A stretch of DNA of 39,011 nucleotides from Candidatus Kaiserbacteria bacterium (GCA_016204695.1 JACQKD010000011.1:1-39011), one strand, 5' to 3'. Positions 22,331 to 30,868 are shown, counted from the stretch's first letter. Numbers and translations: made by a program. The notes: a model not told the origin generated them from the letters alone.

Positions 22331-22336
22331 ATTGTA
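22331..22336 (-). promoter_or_regulatory. -10 element TACAAT of the prsW-hsp20 transcript
   Basis: GATACAAT on the minus strand, 8 nt before ATG 22322. Confidence 0.5.
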
Positions 22337-22351
22337 TCAGACGCACAGTGG

Positions 22352-24520
22352 CTATCCGGGAGTAGTTGTGCGTGTAGAGCCGGGCCAACGGGCGGTCATG
22401 AGCATGTCGGCGTCTCGCATTTGTCCGGGCAGATTCTGCCAGATGGTTTCGGTGACAAACGGCATGAAGGGATGAAGGAGCTTGAGCGACGTGACAAGTG
22501 CGACTCCGAGCGTGTATTGTCGGGCGGCTTTTGCGTCTTCGTCCGTTCCGGAGAGGATTGGTTTCGATGCCTCAAGCACGTTGTCGGCGAGCTCGTGCCA
22601 GACGTAGTGATATGCTTTCTCGGCGGCCATATAGAGACGGTATTCTTCGACGTCTTTCGTCACTTCAGCGACGATGGCATCAAGATTTTTCAAAATAGCT
22701 TCGTCTTCGGAGGGGAGCAGAGACGGCTTCTCGAAGGAAGTATTGACGGTATTGCTCAAGATAAAGCGGGCGATATTCCAGAGTTTGTTTGAAAAATGTT
22801 TGTAGCCCTTTATTTTGTCTTCGGAAAGCGGAGTCGATGAACCGGGAGGATTGCCGACCACAAGCGACATACGCAATGCGTCGGCTCCGAATTTGTCGAC
22901 CATGTCGATGGGGGAGACGACATTCCCTTTCGACTTTGACATCTTCTTATTATTTGCGTCGTTTACCATGCCGTGGAAATACACAGTCTTGAACGGTATC
23001 TCTTTGGCAAGGTACAGTCCGAACATGATCATGCGCGGTACCCACTTGAATACGAGATCGGCGCCAGTTTCCATGAGGTCAGTAGGATAGTATGTTTTGA
23101 AATCGGCTCCACTAGGGTATCCGAGTGTCACGAGCGGCCATTGTCCGGAAGAAAACCATGTGTCGAAGGTGTCTGGATCTTGTTCCCAACCCTCTCCCGG
23201 TGAATCGATTGAGGCCACAACATCGTTTCCCTTGAACCATGCGGGGATGCGGATACCCCACACAATCTGTCGTGAGATATTCCAGTCGATGGAATTTTTC
23301 ATCCAGTGGAGCAGGATTTTCTTCTCGTATTCCGGAAGGATGTCAATATGGCCGTCGCGCTCCACGGCGTTTACCACAAGCTTCGTGAGTGGTTCCATTT
23401 TCACAAACCACTGATCTTTCACTTGCGGCTCGATCATTGCCGCGCATTTGTAGCAACGTTTGACGATGTTTTTATAATTTTCGTCTACATGTTCAAGCAA
23501 CCCTTTCGCTTTAAGTTTTTCGACGATTTTCGAGCGAGCGTCGCCGATCTTAATGCTTGCGAATTCGCCTGCAATCGGCAGAAGCTTACCGTCCCAGCCG
23601 ATGATCTGCTCCATGTCGAGCGTGTGGCGCGTCGCTATCTCGAAGTCCACTTGGCTGTGCCATGGCGTGATGGTCATGACGCCGGTGCCGAACCCCGGGT
23701 CGACGGCCTCGTCCTTGATAATGGTCGCCATGATTGGTCCGTTAATCCACTCGACCTCAAGCACATCCCCATGCTTGTACTGCTCGTATCGCTTGTCGTG
23801 CGGATGCATGACGACATACTTATCGCCAAATTTGGTCTCGGGGCGTACCGTTCCGATACTGAATGGCCCATATTTGAAGGTATAAAAGGGCGTGGTTTCT
23901 TCGACGCTTTCCGTTTCGACGTCCGACAGGGAGGTCTGATGTTTGGGACACCAGTTGATGGTGCGCTTGCCGCGATAGACGAGGCCATCTTTGTGCATCT
24001 TGACGAATGTGTCCTGTACTTGTCGCACAATGTCCGGGTCGAGCGTAAACTTTTCGCGCGACCAGTCGCAGGAAGTTCCGAGCCGGCGGATGTCGTCCTC
24101 CATATACTTCTTATTCTCGAGCGTGAATGCGTATATCTCATCGTACAGTTGCTTCGGGTCCATGCCGAAACGCGACCGGCCTTCCTTTTCGAGCTTCTTT
24201 TCATACACTACTTGCGTCTCAAAGCCCGCATGGTCGGCTCCGGGTAAAAAAAGCGCCCGTTTGCCGCGCATGCGCGCAAAACGCGTGGCGATATCCTTGA
24301 GTGTCATGTCAAGGCCATGGCCCGCGTGGAGGCGGCCGTTTGCATTTGGCGGAGGCATAATGATAGTGAATGGCTCCGTCGGGTGGTTGGGAAGCTTGTC
24401 CGGGTCGAAATAACCTGATTTCTCCCACATTGCGTAGATGCCATCTTCGGTTTCTTCCGGTTTGTACGGGGAAAGGAAGATTTCCGGAATGGCGGGGATG
24501 TTCTTTTTCTCCTCTTGCAT
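22352..24520 (-). CDS. valS: valyl-tRNA synthetase, short form
   Basis: 722 aa. Attaches valine to tRNA-Val in the cytoplasm. HIGH motif HAGH at 65-68 in PPPNANGRLHAGHGL, GADHAGFETQ (94-103), zinc-type CPKH (191-194) and CYKC (356-359), an editing (CP1) domain with TVRPETKFGD (224-233) and KMSKS exactly at 526-530. The anticodon-binding domain follows (~570-710). It lacks the C-terminal coiled-coil arm of the ~950-aa enterobacterial enzyme, a reduction usual in small genomes. The start codon is 42 nt from the divergent surface protein gene. Confidence 0.97.
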   Translation of the reverse strand: MQEEKKNIPAIPEIFLSPYKPEETEDGIYAMWEKSGYFDPDKLPNHPTEPFTIIMPPPNANGRLHAGHGLDMTLKDIATRFARMRGKRALFLPGADHAGFETQVVYEKKLEKEGRSRFGMDPKQLYDEIYAFTLENKKYMEDDIRRLGTSCDWSREKFTLDPDIVRQVQDTFVKMHKDGLVYRGKRTINWCPKHQTSLSDVETESVEETTPFYTFKYGPFSIGTVRPETKFGDKYVVMHPHDKRYEQYKHGDVLEVEWINGPIMATIIKDEAVDPGFGTGVMTITPWHSQVDFEIATRHTLDMEQIIGWDGKLLPIAGEFASIKIGDARSKIVEKLKAKGLLEHVDENYKNIVKRCYKCAAMIEPQVKDQWFVKMEPLTKLVVNAVERDGHIDILPEYEKKILLHWMKNSIDWNISRQIVWGIRIPAWFKGNDVVASIDSPGEGWEQDPDTFDTWFSSGQWPLVTLGYPSGADFKTYYPTDLMETGADLVFKWVPRMIMFGLYLAKEIPFKTVYFHGMVNDANNKKMSKSKGNVVSPIDMVDKFGADALRMSLVVGNPPGSSTPLSEDKIKGYKHFSNKLWNIARFILSNTVNTSFEKPSLLPSEDEAILKNLDAIVAEVTKDVEEYRLYMAAEKAYHYVWHELADNVLEASKPILSGTDEDAKAARQYTLGVALVTSLKLLHPFMPFVTETIWQNLPGQMRDADMLMTARWPGSTRTTTPG

Positions 24521-24562
24521 AGTGTGTGCATGGTAGCATAATCAGAACATCTCTTCACGGCC

Positions 24563-26410
24563 ATGAAGTTTTCCAGAGCGTCGATTGGTGTCATAGGATT
24601 CGCACTGTTTCTCTCGGCGCGGGTTGCGCTGGCCGACACGAGCGGGCCGAATACTCCCGTCTCGGCGGTAAACGACAGTTCGACCGGTGCGGGAACGATA
24701 AGTTGGAGCACGATCACGTCGCCGTTTACGATTGATGGGACGAGTTCCGCGTCGGTGTCACTTGCCAGCACGCGTACCACGAAGTACTTGAAATTCACTG
24801 ATTTCGGCTTTTCGATTCCTGCGAATGCGACAATCGACGGCATTTCCGTGACTCTTACCAGAAGGACTACGGTAGTGGATGTCGTCCGAGATGCCGTCGT
24901 AGCGCTCGTTGGCGACAGCGCGACGACGACTTCGAAAGCCGACACGAGCATATTTTGGCCCATCGCTTTCACATCGAAATCGTACGGAGGGAGCGCTGAC
25001 ACGTGGGGACGCTCATGGACGGCATCGGAAATAAACAGTGCATCGTTCGGCGTGATTGTTTCGGCGGAAAACGCCGATGCGGCTTCATCTCGGACTGTGC
25101 ATATCGACGGCGTGACTGTAACGGTGACGTATACGGTCCCTGTTTCAGATACGACTCCGCCGGTTATCGCCGCACGTGCGGATATTACGGGAGTGGAAGC
25201 GATCTCAAGTGCCGGAGCCGTGGTCACCTATACCGCACCGGATGCGACTGATAATGTGGATGCGACCGCTCCCGCAAGCTGTACGCCCGCGTCCGGCGGA
25301 ACATTTGCGCTTGGGACGACGCAGGTGACCTGTATCAAAACCGATGCGGCCGGCAATGCCGCGACATCGACCGCTTTCGCGGTGACGGTGACGGATACGA
25401 CGGCTCCGACCATTGTACTCAATGGTTCCAGTCCGCAGACGATACTCATCGGGGGCGCCTATACCGAGACCGGTGCAACGGTGACCGATGCGGCGGATCC
25501 CGCTCCTGTGTTGACGATTGACGGCAGTGCGGTAAACACCGGCGCACTTGGTACGTACGCTGTCACCTACAACGCCGTGGATGCAAGCGGTAACCACGCC
25601 GCACAAGTGACGCGCGCCGTGACTGTTGTTGACCAAGAGGCGCCGATTATCACCTTGCGGGGAGCCAATCCGCAGGTGCTCACGGTAGGGGAGCCGTATA
25701 CGGAACTCGGCGCCGATGTTGCCGACAATCATGACGCCGGACTCTCGGCGACCATTGATGCGACTACTGTTGCGACCGGTATCGCCGGTACCTATACGGT
25801 CACCTATGACGCGACCGACTCTTCGGGGAATACTGCGACGCGGGCGACGCGTACCGTACAGGTCGTGCATGATACGACGCCGGAACCGTTCACATTTGTC
25901 GATCAAAACGGAGTCGCATCAGCGAGTGAGATTGAGTCGAACTCGATCGCGGTTCGCGGGATCACTACCGCCGTGCCGGTATCCGTTATCGGGGGAGAGT
26001 ATGCGGTCGGCGGAGGCGCGTACACGTCTGTTACCGGCACGGTTTCAAACGGCGATGCGGTGACGGTGCGGCATGCATCGGGAAGTACGAATAATGCAGC
26101 CGTCGAAACCGTGCTTACCATCGGCGGAGTCAGCGATACGTTTACCAGTATTACATCGGCCGGAGGTGCGTCGGGAGGGGGAGGGGGCACCGCGAACACT
26201 TTCTCCGATGTTTCTTCACCGGAGATGCTCCCGCCGCCTGTTGCCGAACCCGTCCCCTCCGAGGAAGAAACACTGGGTGCGACGGTACCTCCGCCGGTCG
26301 ACCCGCACATTCAGGCCGAGATTACGCTTCGTCACAAGCAAATTCTCGATCTGATGCGGCAGTGGGTTCTTCTGATTCAGGAACAAATACGCGTCCGCGG
26401 TCAATTCTAA
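24563..26410 (+). CDS. secreted surface protein with HYR/DUF5011 Ig-like repeats
   Basis: 615 aa. Signal peptide 1-24 (LFLSARVALA-D). Residues ~25-190 form a beta-rich domain (GISVTLTRR, VHIDGVTVTVTY). Then come a HYR-type domain (~195-277, PPVIAARADI to FAVTVTD) and two DUF5011-type Ig-like domains (~278-354 and ~358-434), each beginning with APTI or APII and ending with GTYxVTYxAxDxSGN. Further regions: ~440-540 beta-rich, a GGGGG spacer, a Pro-rich stretch and a C-terminal amphipathic helix rich in Q and R. No LPXTG or PEP-CTERM signal is seen. Probably an adhesin or cell-surface stalk. Its stop overlaps the tsaD stop by 4 nt (convergent). Confidence 0.82.
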   Translation: MKFSRASIGVIGFALFLSARVALADTSGPNTPVSAVNDSSTGAGTISWSTITSPFTIDGTSSASVSLASTRTTKYLKFTDFGFSIPANATIDGISVTLTRRTTVVDVVRDAVVALVGDSATTTSKADTSIFWPIAFTSKSYGGSADTWGRSWTASEINSASFGVIVSAENADAASSRTVHIDGVTVTVTYTVPVSDTTPPVIAARADITGVEAISSAGAVVTYTAPDATDNVDATAPASCTPASGGTFALGTTQVTCIKTDAAGNAATSTAFAVTVTDTTAPTIVLNGSSPQTILIGGAYTETGATVTDAADPAPVLTIDGSAVNTGALGTYAVTYNAVDASGNHAAQVTRAVTVVDQEAPIITLRGANPQVLTVGEPYTELGADVADNHDAGLSATIDATTVATGIAGTYTVTYDATDSSGNTATRATRTVQVVHDTTPEPFTFVDQNGVASASEIESNSIAVRGITTAVPVSVIGGEYAVGGGAYTSVTGTVSNGDAVTVRHASGSTNNAAVETVLTIGGVSDTFTSITSAGGASGGGGGTANTFSDVSSPEMLPPPVAEPVPSEEETLGATVPPPVDPHIQAEITLRHKQILDLMRQWVLLIQEQIRVRGQF

Positions 26411-27828
26411 GATTGCGTGTGGAGTGAAAGATTGCCGTCGGCGACGATTGTTGCAGGGTCACTGCCCGCGCCGCCACGGGCGGCGCGGGCATGGGCGGCA
26501 AGCGCGATCATAAGGGCGTTGTCGGTCGTGAGTCGCGGTTCGGGAAGATAGAGCGTTCGTTCGGGATATTCTCTCGCAAACAGCTCGGTGAACGCGCGGC
26601 GGATATGCGTGTTGGCGGAAACGCCGCCGCCGAGGACGAGTGTCTGTGCATTATGCGCGTCGAGTGCTCGTTTTGTTTTTGCGACGAGCACTTCGGCGGC
26701 GGCGTTTTCAAATTCAAGCGCCAGAGCCCGTCCAAAATCCTCATCTGCTTTGTTACGGGGCCCCTGCGTCTCGGTCATCGTATCCCCACATACGCTTCCC
26801 TCGCCGCTTTCCCCGTGCCTCGTATCTGAAAGATTTTGGACATACTCTGATTTGTAGTGTTTTCTAATTGCATAGAGTACGGCGGTTTTCAGTCCCGAAA
26901 ATGAAAAGTCATAATTATCAGCCGCGATCATCGGACGGGGAAGTGTTACCGATGGCACGAGTTTTTCTTCGCGCGCATGCTCGGCCAGCTTCGAGATCTG
27001 CGGCCCGCCGGGATACGGAAGGCCGAGCATGCGTGCGACCTTGTCGAACGCTTCGCCGACCGCGTCGTCCCGCGTCTGCCCGACGAGCTCGTACTCATTC
27101 CAGTCGCGCATCAAGACGAGTTCGGTATGCCCTCCGGAAATGAGAAGTGCGAGAATGGGGAAACGGGCTTCTGCGAGCTTCCCGTTTCCAAAAAGTGAAA
27201 TAAAAATATGCCCCTCCATGTGATTGACCGGCACAATCGGCACGTTCCATGCGAGCGCAAGCGCCTTGGCGAAATTCACCCCGACCCAGAGCGCCGGCTC
27301 AAGTCCGGGACCGTTGGTGACGGCGATGAGGTCGACGGCTGGTCTTTCTCCCGCGTCTCGGAAGTATGAAAGAAACGCCTCGGCGAGTCCGGGTTCGCGC
27401 TCCAATATCTTTTCAATCGCGGCCGTTTTTTCTTCGCTAAGACCTCCGCAAAACAATTTTTGAGAAGGGCTGTGACCGTGGGGTGAGAAAGCGACAGCTT
27501 TCGCAAGACTCATTGAGGGCTTTGTGAGACGAAGTCGAAACAAAGACCCAATGAGTGGACAGACCCTGTAAGGGTTGCTTCCAAAAATTGATTTTGCGGA
27601 GGTCTTCTCTGCTTGCTCAAGTGCCTTTTTGAGCATCGGTACGAGCGTTTTTGCATGCTCGCGCTTTGCGACCGCGGGGAACACGCCGCCGTACTCCTTG
27701 TGGATGTCCATCTGCGAGAAAAGCGCATGCGCGAGCACTTCGTACGTCGCATGTGGGAAATCACCCTCGGCTCGCACAATACTTACCGCCGTCTCGTCAC
27801 AGCTTGTCTCGATAGAGAGTATCATCAT
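26407..27828 (-). CDS. tsaD: tRNA N6-threonylcarbamoyladenosine synthase subunit TsaD with two repeat-derived inserts
   Basis: 473 aa against about 340 for the family. TsaD transfers the threonylcarbamoyl group to A37 of ANN-decoding tRNAs. Motifs: LSIETSCDETAVSIV, AVAKREHAKTLVP (metal His), NGPGLEPALWVGVNFAKALA, VNHMEGH, ISGGHTEL, GEAFDKVARMLGLPYPGGP, FSGLKTAVLY, LGGGVSANTHIR, TTDNALMIALAA. Residues ~82-116 are encoded by a family A repeat and ~330-367 by a family B repeat; neither matches the family, both keep the frame, and both fall between conserved blocks. Additional length at ~130-160 may be lineage-specific. Overlaps the upstream DHH gene by 4 nt (ATGA). Confidence 0.95.
   Translation of the reverse strand: MMILSIETSCDETAVSIVRAEGDFPHATYEVLAHALFSQMDIHKEYGGVFPAVAKREHAKTLVPMLKKALEQAEKTSAKSIFGSNPYRVCPLIGSLFRLRLTKPSMSLAKAVAFSPHGHSPSQKLFCGGLSEEKTAAIEKILEREPGLAEAFLSYFRDAGERPAVDLIAVTNGPGLEPALWVGVNFAKALALAWNVPIVPVNHMEGHIFISLFGNGKLAEARFPILALLISGGHTELVLMRDWNEYELVGQTRDDAVGEAFDKVARMLGLPYPGGPQISKLAEHAREEKLVPSVTLPRPMIAADNYDFSFSGLKTAVLYAIRKHYKSEYVQNLSDTRHGESGEGSVCGDTMTETQGPRNKADEDFGRALALEFENAAAEVLVAKTKRALDAHNAQTLVLGGGVSANTHIRRAFTELFAREYPERTLYLPEPRLTTDNALMIALAAHARAARGGAGSDPATIVADGNLSLHTQS
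26730..26841 (+). repeat. dispersed hairpin element, family B copy 2 (inside tsaD)
   Basis: Outer stem GTCCAAAATC (26730-26739) and GATTTTGGAC (26832-26841), 10 bp perfect. Second stem ACGGGG/CCCCGT (26755-26760, 26811-26816). Apical hairpin CGTAT, 6-nt loop, ATACG (26779-26794). The interior CTGCGTCTCGGTCATCGTAT is shared exactly with 32980-32999, and CCCTCGCCGCTTTC follows in both. Encodes about 37 extra TsaD residues. Confidence 0.85.
27481..27583 (+). repeat. dispersed three-hairpin element, family A copy 2 (inside tsaD, antisense)
   Basis: Hairpin 1 GAAAGC, loop GACA, GCTTTC (27487-27502); linker CGCAAGA; hairpin 2 ACTCATTG (27508-27515) with CAATGAGT (27549-27556), bulged A, GG/CC, TTTGT/ACAAA; hairpin 3 ACCCT, loop GTA, AGGGT (27563-27575). 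Very close to the intergenic copy at 5296-5396, including AGACCCAATGAGTGGAC. Encodes about 35 extra TsaD residues. Confidence 0.87.
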
Positions 27829-28673
27829 TTCTTAAAGCGAAAAGGAATGTCGTCCCATGTTTTTGATCGAATGCTCGCCGCGTTCCTGTGTCCGCCCCCG
27901 CCATATTTTTCAGCTATGCGTGCGACATCGAAATCTCCGACACTGCGAAGCGAAATATGAAACGCGCCTTCGTAGTGGTACCAGACGATCGCAAACGGCG
28001 GACGCTTTTCCGCGAGCAGATTTCCCACGGCGGAACGGAACGGCCGCGAACAGTTGACCGCGTATATCTCGTGTCCCTCGAATGTCACCAGCTCCGCATA
28101 CTCGGCAAGTTCTCTGACATGCGCATCGATATATGCTCGCAGTATGGCTCCCTTTTCGACGAGTTTTTGAAACGCGGTTTCGTCTTCAAAAAGCGCGGCA
28201 AGCGCATCCCAACTTTCAAAAGTCATCGCATATTCGCCGATGATTGCCGCGATCTCACCGCTGTGCGGCAAAGTATTTTTCCAGAGATCATGCTCTTCTA
28301 TATACAACAGCAATTTCGGCATGGGCGCATCGGGATGAAAATACATCCACGCGAGGGTTGCACCCGAATGGTCATTGTCAAAAATGTTGTTCGGGAAAGA
28401 AGTTACCGCCGCTTTGCTTGTCTGATGGTGGTCTATGACGGTGACGGAACGATTCTTCGCCACGAGCTCTTCGAGTACCTCTTTCGAGTAGCTGTAGTCG
28501 AGGATGTATATCTCCTTGTCATCAAGCCCCTCCGGCGGCTCGAGCTGTGTCTTGCGACCGATATAGCTCACGCTCTCGCCAAACTTCTTCCATGCGGCCC
28601 ACGCCGCGCTAAACCCATCTCGGCAATCCGCGTGGTAGATAACAACTATGTCTTTTAATTCCTGTCCGTCCAT
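27825..28673 (-). CDS. DHH-family phosphoesterase
   Basis: 282 aa from ATG 28673. Motifs: VIYHADCRDGFSAAW (motif I, with His and two Asp for metals), ILDYSY, VIDHHQT (the DHH signature), FDNDHSGATLAW, and a C-terminal DHHA1 domain with GGGHRNAASI. Members include oligoribonucleases and cyclic-dinucleotide or polyphosphate hydrolases; the exact substrate is open. An ATG six codons upstream (28691) lies inside a -10 box (TATGAT, plus 28683-28688), so 28673, 9 nt after that box, is the better start. It overlaps tsaD by 4 nt and forms one transcript with it. Confidence 0.88.
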   Translation of the reverse strand: MDGQELKDIVVIYHADCRDGFSAAWAAWKKFGESVSYIGRKTQLEPPEGLDDKEIYILDYSYSKEVLEELVAKNRSVTVIDHHQTSKAAVTSFPNNIFDNDHSGATLAWMYFHPDAPMPKLLLYIEEHDLWKNTLPHSGEIAAIIGEYAMTFESWDALAALFEDETAFQKLVEKGAILRAYIDAHVRELAEYAELVTFEGHEIYAVNCSRPFRSAVGNLLAEKRPPFAIVWYHYEGAFHISLRSVGDFDVARIAEKYGGGGHRNAASIRSKTWDDIPFRFKK

Positions 28674-28714
28674 ACGAAAGGAATCATACACTTTTTGTGT
28701 TTTTTCGCACCCGA

Positions 28715-28742
28715 TTTACGTTTTGGTTCGATGGCGTACAAT
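28715..28742 (+). promoter_or_regulatory. promoter of dinD-like gene, leaderless
   Basis: TTTACG (28715-28720), 16-nt spacer, TACAAT (28737-28742), then 9 nt to ATG 28752. I see no LexA-type box here. Confidence 0.55.
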
Positions 28743-28751
28743 TGAGCTGTT

Positions 28752-29591
28752 ATGTCACAGGAAATGATGCCGTCTGCGCCGCATAAAGATTTCGAGAATA
28801 ACAAACATGTCGATAGGAGTGGTGTGGAATATTGGTATGCCCGAGTGTTACTGCCTCTTTTGGGCTATGAGAAGTGGGGGAAAGCCGAAGAGGTAATTGG
28901 TAGAGCCGCACGCGCCTGTATAAACAGCGGCCAGGATGTGGATAACCATTTTCACCGGACGGGGAAAATGGTCAAAATTGGCTCTACTGCAATGCGAGAG
29001 GTTGTGGATTACAAGCTCGATCGGTACGCGTGTTATCTGATTGCCCAGAACGGAGATTCCAATAAGCCAGCCGTAGCACACGCCCAGACATACTTTGCTC
29101 TCCAAACGCGTCGACAAGAAATTTTTGAACAGTTGCCGGCAAACGAAAAGAGACTGTTTATTCGAGGCGAGATATCGAGCCATAACAAGAAACTTTTTCA
29201 GACGGCAAAACGTGCGGGAGTCAGCAAGTTTGGGTTGTTCAATGACGCAGGGTATAAGGGTCTCTATGGCATGCCATTGTCAGATATCGAACGAACAAAA
29301 GGCATCAAGAAAGGGGAACTGCTCGATCGGGCAGGATCAACCGAATTGGCGGCGAATTTGTTTCGCATCACTCAAACGGACGAGAAGTTGCAGAAAGACA
29401 ATGTTCACGGAGAGCGGGCGGCTTCGAGGACTCATTTTATGGTGGGTGGCAAAATACGGAAAACAATCAAAGAGATCGGTGGTGTTCTGCCGGAAAAGCT
29501 TCCCACTGAAACACACATACAAAAAGTCAAAAAGAAAATGAAACAATCGCCATTGTTGACTGATGAGAAGCCAAGGGGTAGAGAATGGTGA
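28752..29591 (+). CDS. dinD: DinD-like DNA-damage-inducible protein
   Basis: 279 aa. Follows the DinD pattern: a BRO-N-like opening (GVEYWYARVLLPLLGYEKWGKAEEVIGRAARACINSG), DYKLDRYACYLIAQNGD, VAHAQTYFALQTRRQEIFEQL, and the C-terminal ELAANLFRITQTDEKL...THFMVGGKIRKTIKEIGG. In E. coli DinD is SOS-induced and interferes with RecA; whether that holds here is unknown, and no LexA box is visible. The gene is monocistronic, divergent from the DHH gene and followed by the TrpR-like regulator. Its composition is more AT-rich than tsaD, hinting at horizontal arrival. Confidence 0.88.
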   Translation: MSQEMMPSAPHKDFENNKHVDRSGVEYWYARVLLPLLGYEKWGKAEEVIGRAARACINSGQDVDNHFHRTGKMVKIGSTAMREVVDYKLDRYACYLIAQNGDSNKPAVAHAQTYFALQTRRQEIFEQLPANEKRLFIRGEISSHNKKLFQTAKRAGVSKFGLFNDAGYKGLYGMPLSDIERTKGIKKGELLDRAGSTELAANLFRITQTDEKLQKDNVHGERAASRTHFMVGGKIRKTIKEIGGVLPEKLPTETHIQKVKKKMKQSPLLTDEKPRGREW

Positions 29592-29675
29592 AGCGATTCT
29601 CTCCATTCTTGTCGCTTTCTGTAGTACGCATCGTCCCAAACCATCTCGGCAATCTACACGGTACATGACGAGCAG

Positions 29676-29705
29676 TTGACGAGAATACTTTACTTTGATA
29701 AAGTA
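29676..29705 (+). promoter_or_regulatory. promoter and operator of the TrpR-like gene
   Basis: -35 TTGACG (29676-29681), 17-nt spacer, -10 TAAAGT (29699-29704), ATG 6 nt later. Operator TACTTTA (29686-29692), CTTTGA, TAAAGTA (29699-29705) covers spacer and -10. The same operator occurs at 31683-31702. Confidence 0.8.
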
Positions 29706-29710
29706 GCGTC

Positions 29711-30025
29711 ATGAGCTGGAAAAGCAAGGAAAGCAAGAGGTTAATTCAGGCGATTCTCGCCTTGAAAACGGACGACGAAGCTCGGCGTTTTTTGCGTGAC
29801 TTACTGACGGAGAAAGAGATCGAAGAATTTTCCAAACGTTTTCAGGCGGCTGAAATGCTTACTAAGCAGGTGCCATATCTCGCGATTGAAAAAGAGACCG
29901 GTTTGAGCTCGACCACCGTCGCGCGGGTTGCAAAATGGCTCAATGGAACAGAAGGCGGATACCGAGCGGTCATCAATAAGCTCCATCAGCATACCCCCGC
30001 CCAATCACGGAGAGGGTTGTCTTGA
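29711..30025 (+). CDS. TrpR/YerC-family transcriptional repressor
   Basis: 104 aa, all helical, TrpR/YerC-YecD family: LIQAILALKTDDEARRFLRDLLTEKEIEEFSKRFQAAEML is the dimerising and ligand region, and PYLAIEKETGLSSTTVARVAKWL (~55-77) the helix-turn-helix. YerC-type members differ from E. coli TrpR in ligand, so tryptophan should not be assumed. The palindrome over its promoter indicates autorepression; the same palindrome stands before the M14-type deacylase gene 1.7 kb away. The mRNA is probably leaderless. The last codons take part in a long terminator-like hairpin. Confidence 0.9.
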   Translation: MSWKSKESKRLIQAILALKTDDEARRFLRDLLTEKEIEEFSKRFQAAEMLTKQVPYLAIEKETGLSSTTVARVAKWLNGTEGGYRAVINKLHQHTPAQSRRGLS

Positions 30026-30077
30026 TGTATTTCAAACAGACATGAACATAACCCTCTCCGCGATTGGAGGGGGTTTT
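29993..30077 (+). terminator. long stem-loop ending the TrpR-like gene
   Basis: ACCCCC (29993-29998), CCAATC, CGGAGAGGGTT (30008-30018) pair with AACCCTCTCCG (30050-30060), GATTGG and GGGGGT (30069-30074), followed by TTTT. About 23 bp with small interruptions and a 31-nt loop. It spans the stop codon at 30023-30025, so the stem forms only when ribosomes have left; it could also attenuate the GNAT gene. Confidence 0.7.
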
Positions 30078-30129
30078 CGTTTGCCTACCCTGAATGGCGA
30101 ACGTATCAGGAGTTAGTTCTTTGGGAGAA

Positions 30130-30807
30130 ATGAAAATGCAAGACGTATCAGTTGTTACGCATGTTCCCGAGACGGGCGACATTGTTCTCACCGCGCAGTA
30201 TGTGGAGTGTTTCCGCAGGGTGTATGCGGAAAAGCCGTGGAATGAGTGGCTCAAGTGTCCTTGTTGTGAAAAGTACTGGGGAACAAAAGATAAAGCCCTG
30301 CTTGCCTCATGGCAGTATCGGCACTGCGGCGAGACGCTCGTGGACTTCTGGTCGCGCGCAGATGTTCTTTCCGATTTTTACCAGGAGATTACAAGCGATG
30401 CCCTCTGCTCGCTCGCGATTGCGGGCGAGAAGGTAGTTGGATTCTGTTCAGGATATCCAATAGCGGTTTGTGATCTCGAACAGAAGATAGGTATTCGCTT
30501 TGGTGATACACTCGAAAATTATTTTGGCAGACAAGGGTGCATCGGCTACCAAGACGAAATCGGGGTTCTCCCAAAATATCAAGGCTTCAAAATCGGAAAG
30601 GTGCTGAATAGGCGCCGAGTACAACATTTGGAAGAAAAGGGGATGTCGACCATCGTCTCAAGAGCGAGACGAGCTCCGAATCCTTCCGTGACGTTTTTGT
30701 GGTATACCCAAAAATTAGGGTACCAAATACTCGCCGAGTATTCTCCGGAGGATGGCAGGGTAATTCTCGGGAGGCGCATCGAAGGTCTGGTTGACCTTCT
30801 GCATTAG
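30130..30807 (+). CDS. GNAT-family N-acetyltransferase with N-terminal Cys cluster
   Basis: About 225 aa. ATG 30130 or 30136 fits the GGGAG at 30122-30126 best; an in-frame ATG at 30094 exists. The acetyl-CoA loop is EIGVLPKYQGFKIGKVLNRRRVQHLEEKG (Q-x-x-G/K-x-G type). An insert near the N-terminus, KCPCCEKYWG with a later RHCGETLVDFW, suggests a bound metal or a structural cysteine cluster and is not usual for GNATs. The target is unknown. It follows the TrpR-like gene but a terminator separates them, and it ends at a bidirectional hairpin. Confidence 0.8.
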   Translation: MKMQDVSVVTHVPETGDIVLTAQYVECFRRVYAEKPWNEWLKCPCCEKYWGTKDKALLASWQYRHCGETLVDFWSRADVLSDFYQEITSDALCSLAIAGEKVVGFCSGYPIAVCDLEQKIGIRFGDTLENYFGRQGCIGYQDEIGVLPKYQGFKIGKVLNRRRVQHLEEKGMSTIVSRARRAPNPSVTFLWYTQKLGYQILAEYSPEDGRVILGRRIEGLVDLLH

Positions 30808-30834
30808 TGACCCTCACACAGGGGACATTCCAGA

Positions 30835-30868
30835 CGACCTAGCGCTCCTGTGCTAGGTCGTTGTTTTG
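30835..30868. terminator. bidirectional terminator between GNAT and deacylase genes
   Basis: 9-bp stem CGACCTAGC (30835-30843) and GCTAGGTCG (30852-30860), 8-nt loop, followed by TTGTTTTGT on the plus strand. The deacylase stop codon lies inside the hairpin. Confidence 0.75.

Noticed and set aside
28692-28751. LexA/SOS box upstream of the dinD-like gene
   Set aside because: No CTGT-N8-ACAG or GAAC-N4-GTTC palindrome is visible; only a plain promoter can be read.
30107-30113. AGGAGTT as ribosome site fixing the GNAT start at 30094
   Set aside because: It lies downstream of that ATG; it and GGGAG at 30122 support the starts at 30130 or 30136 instead.
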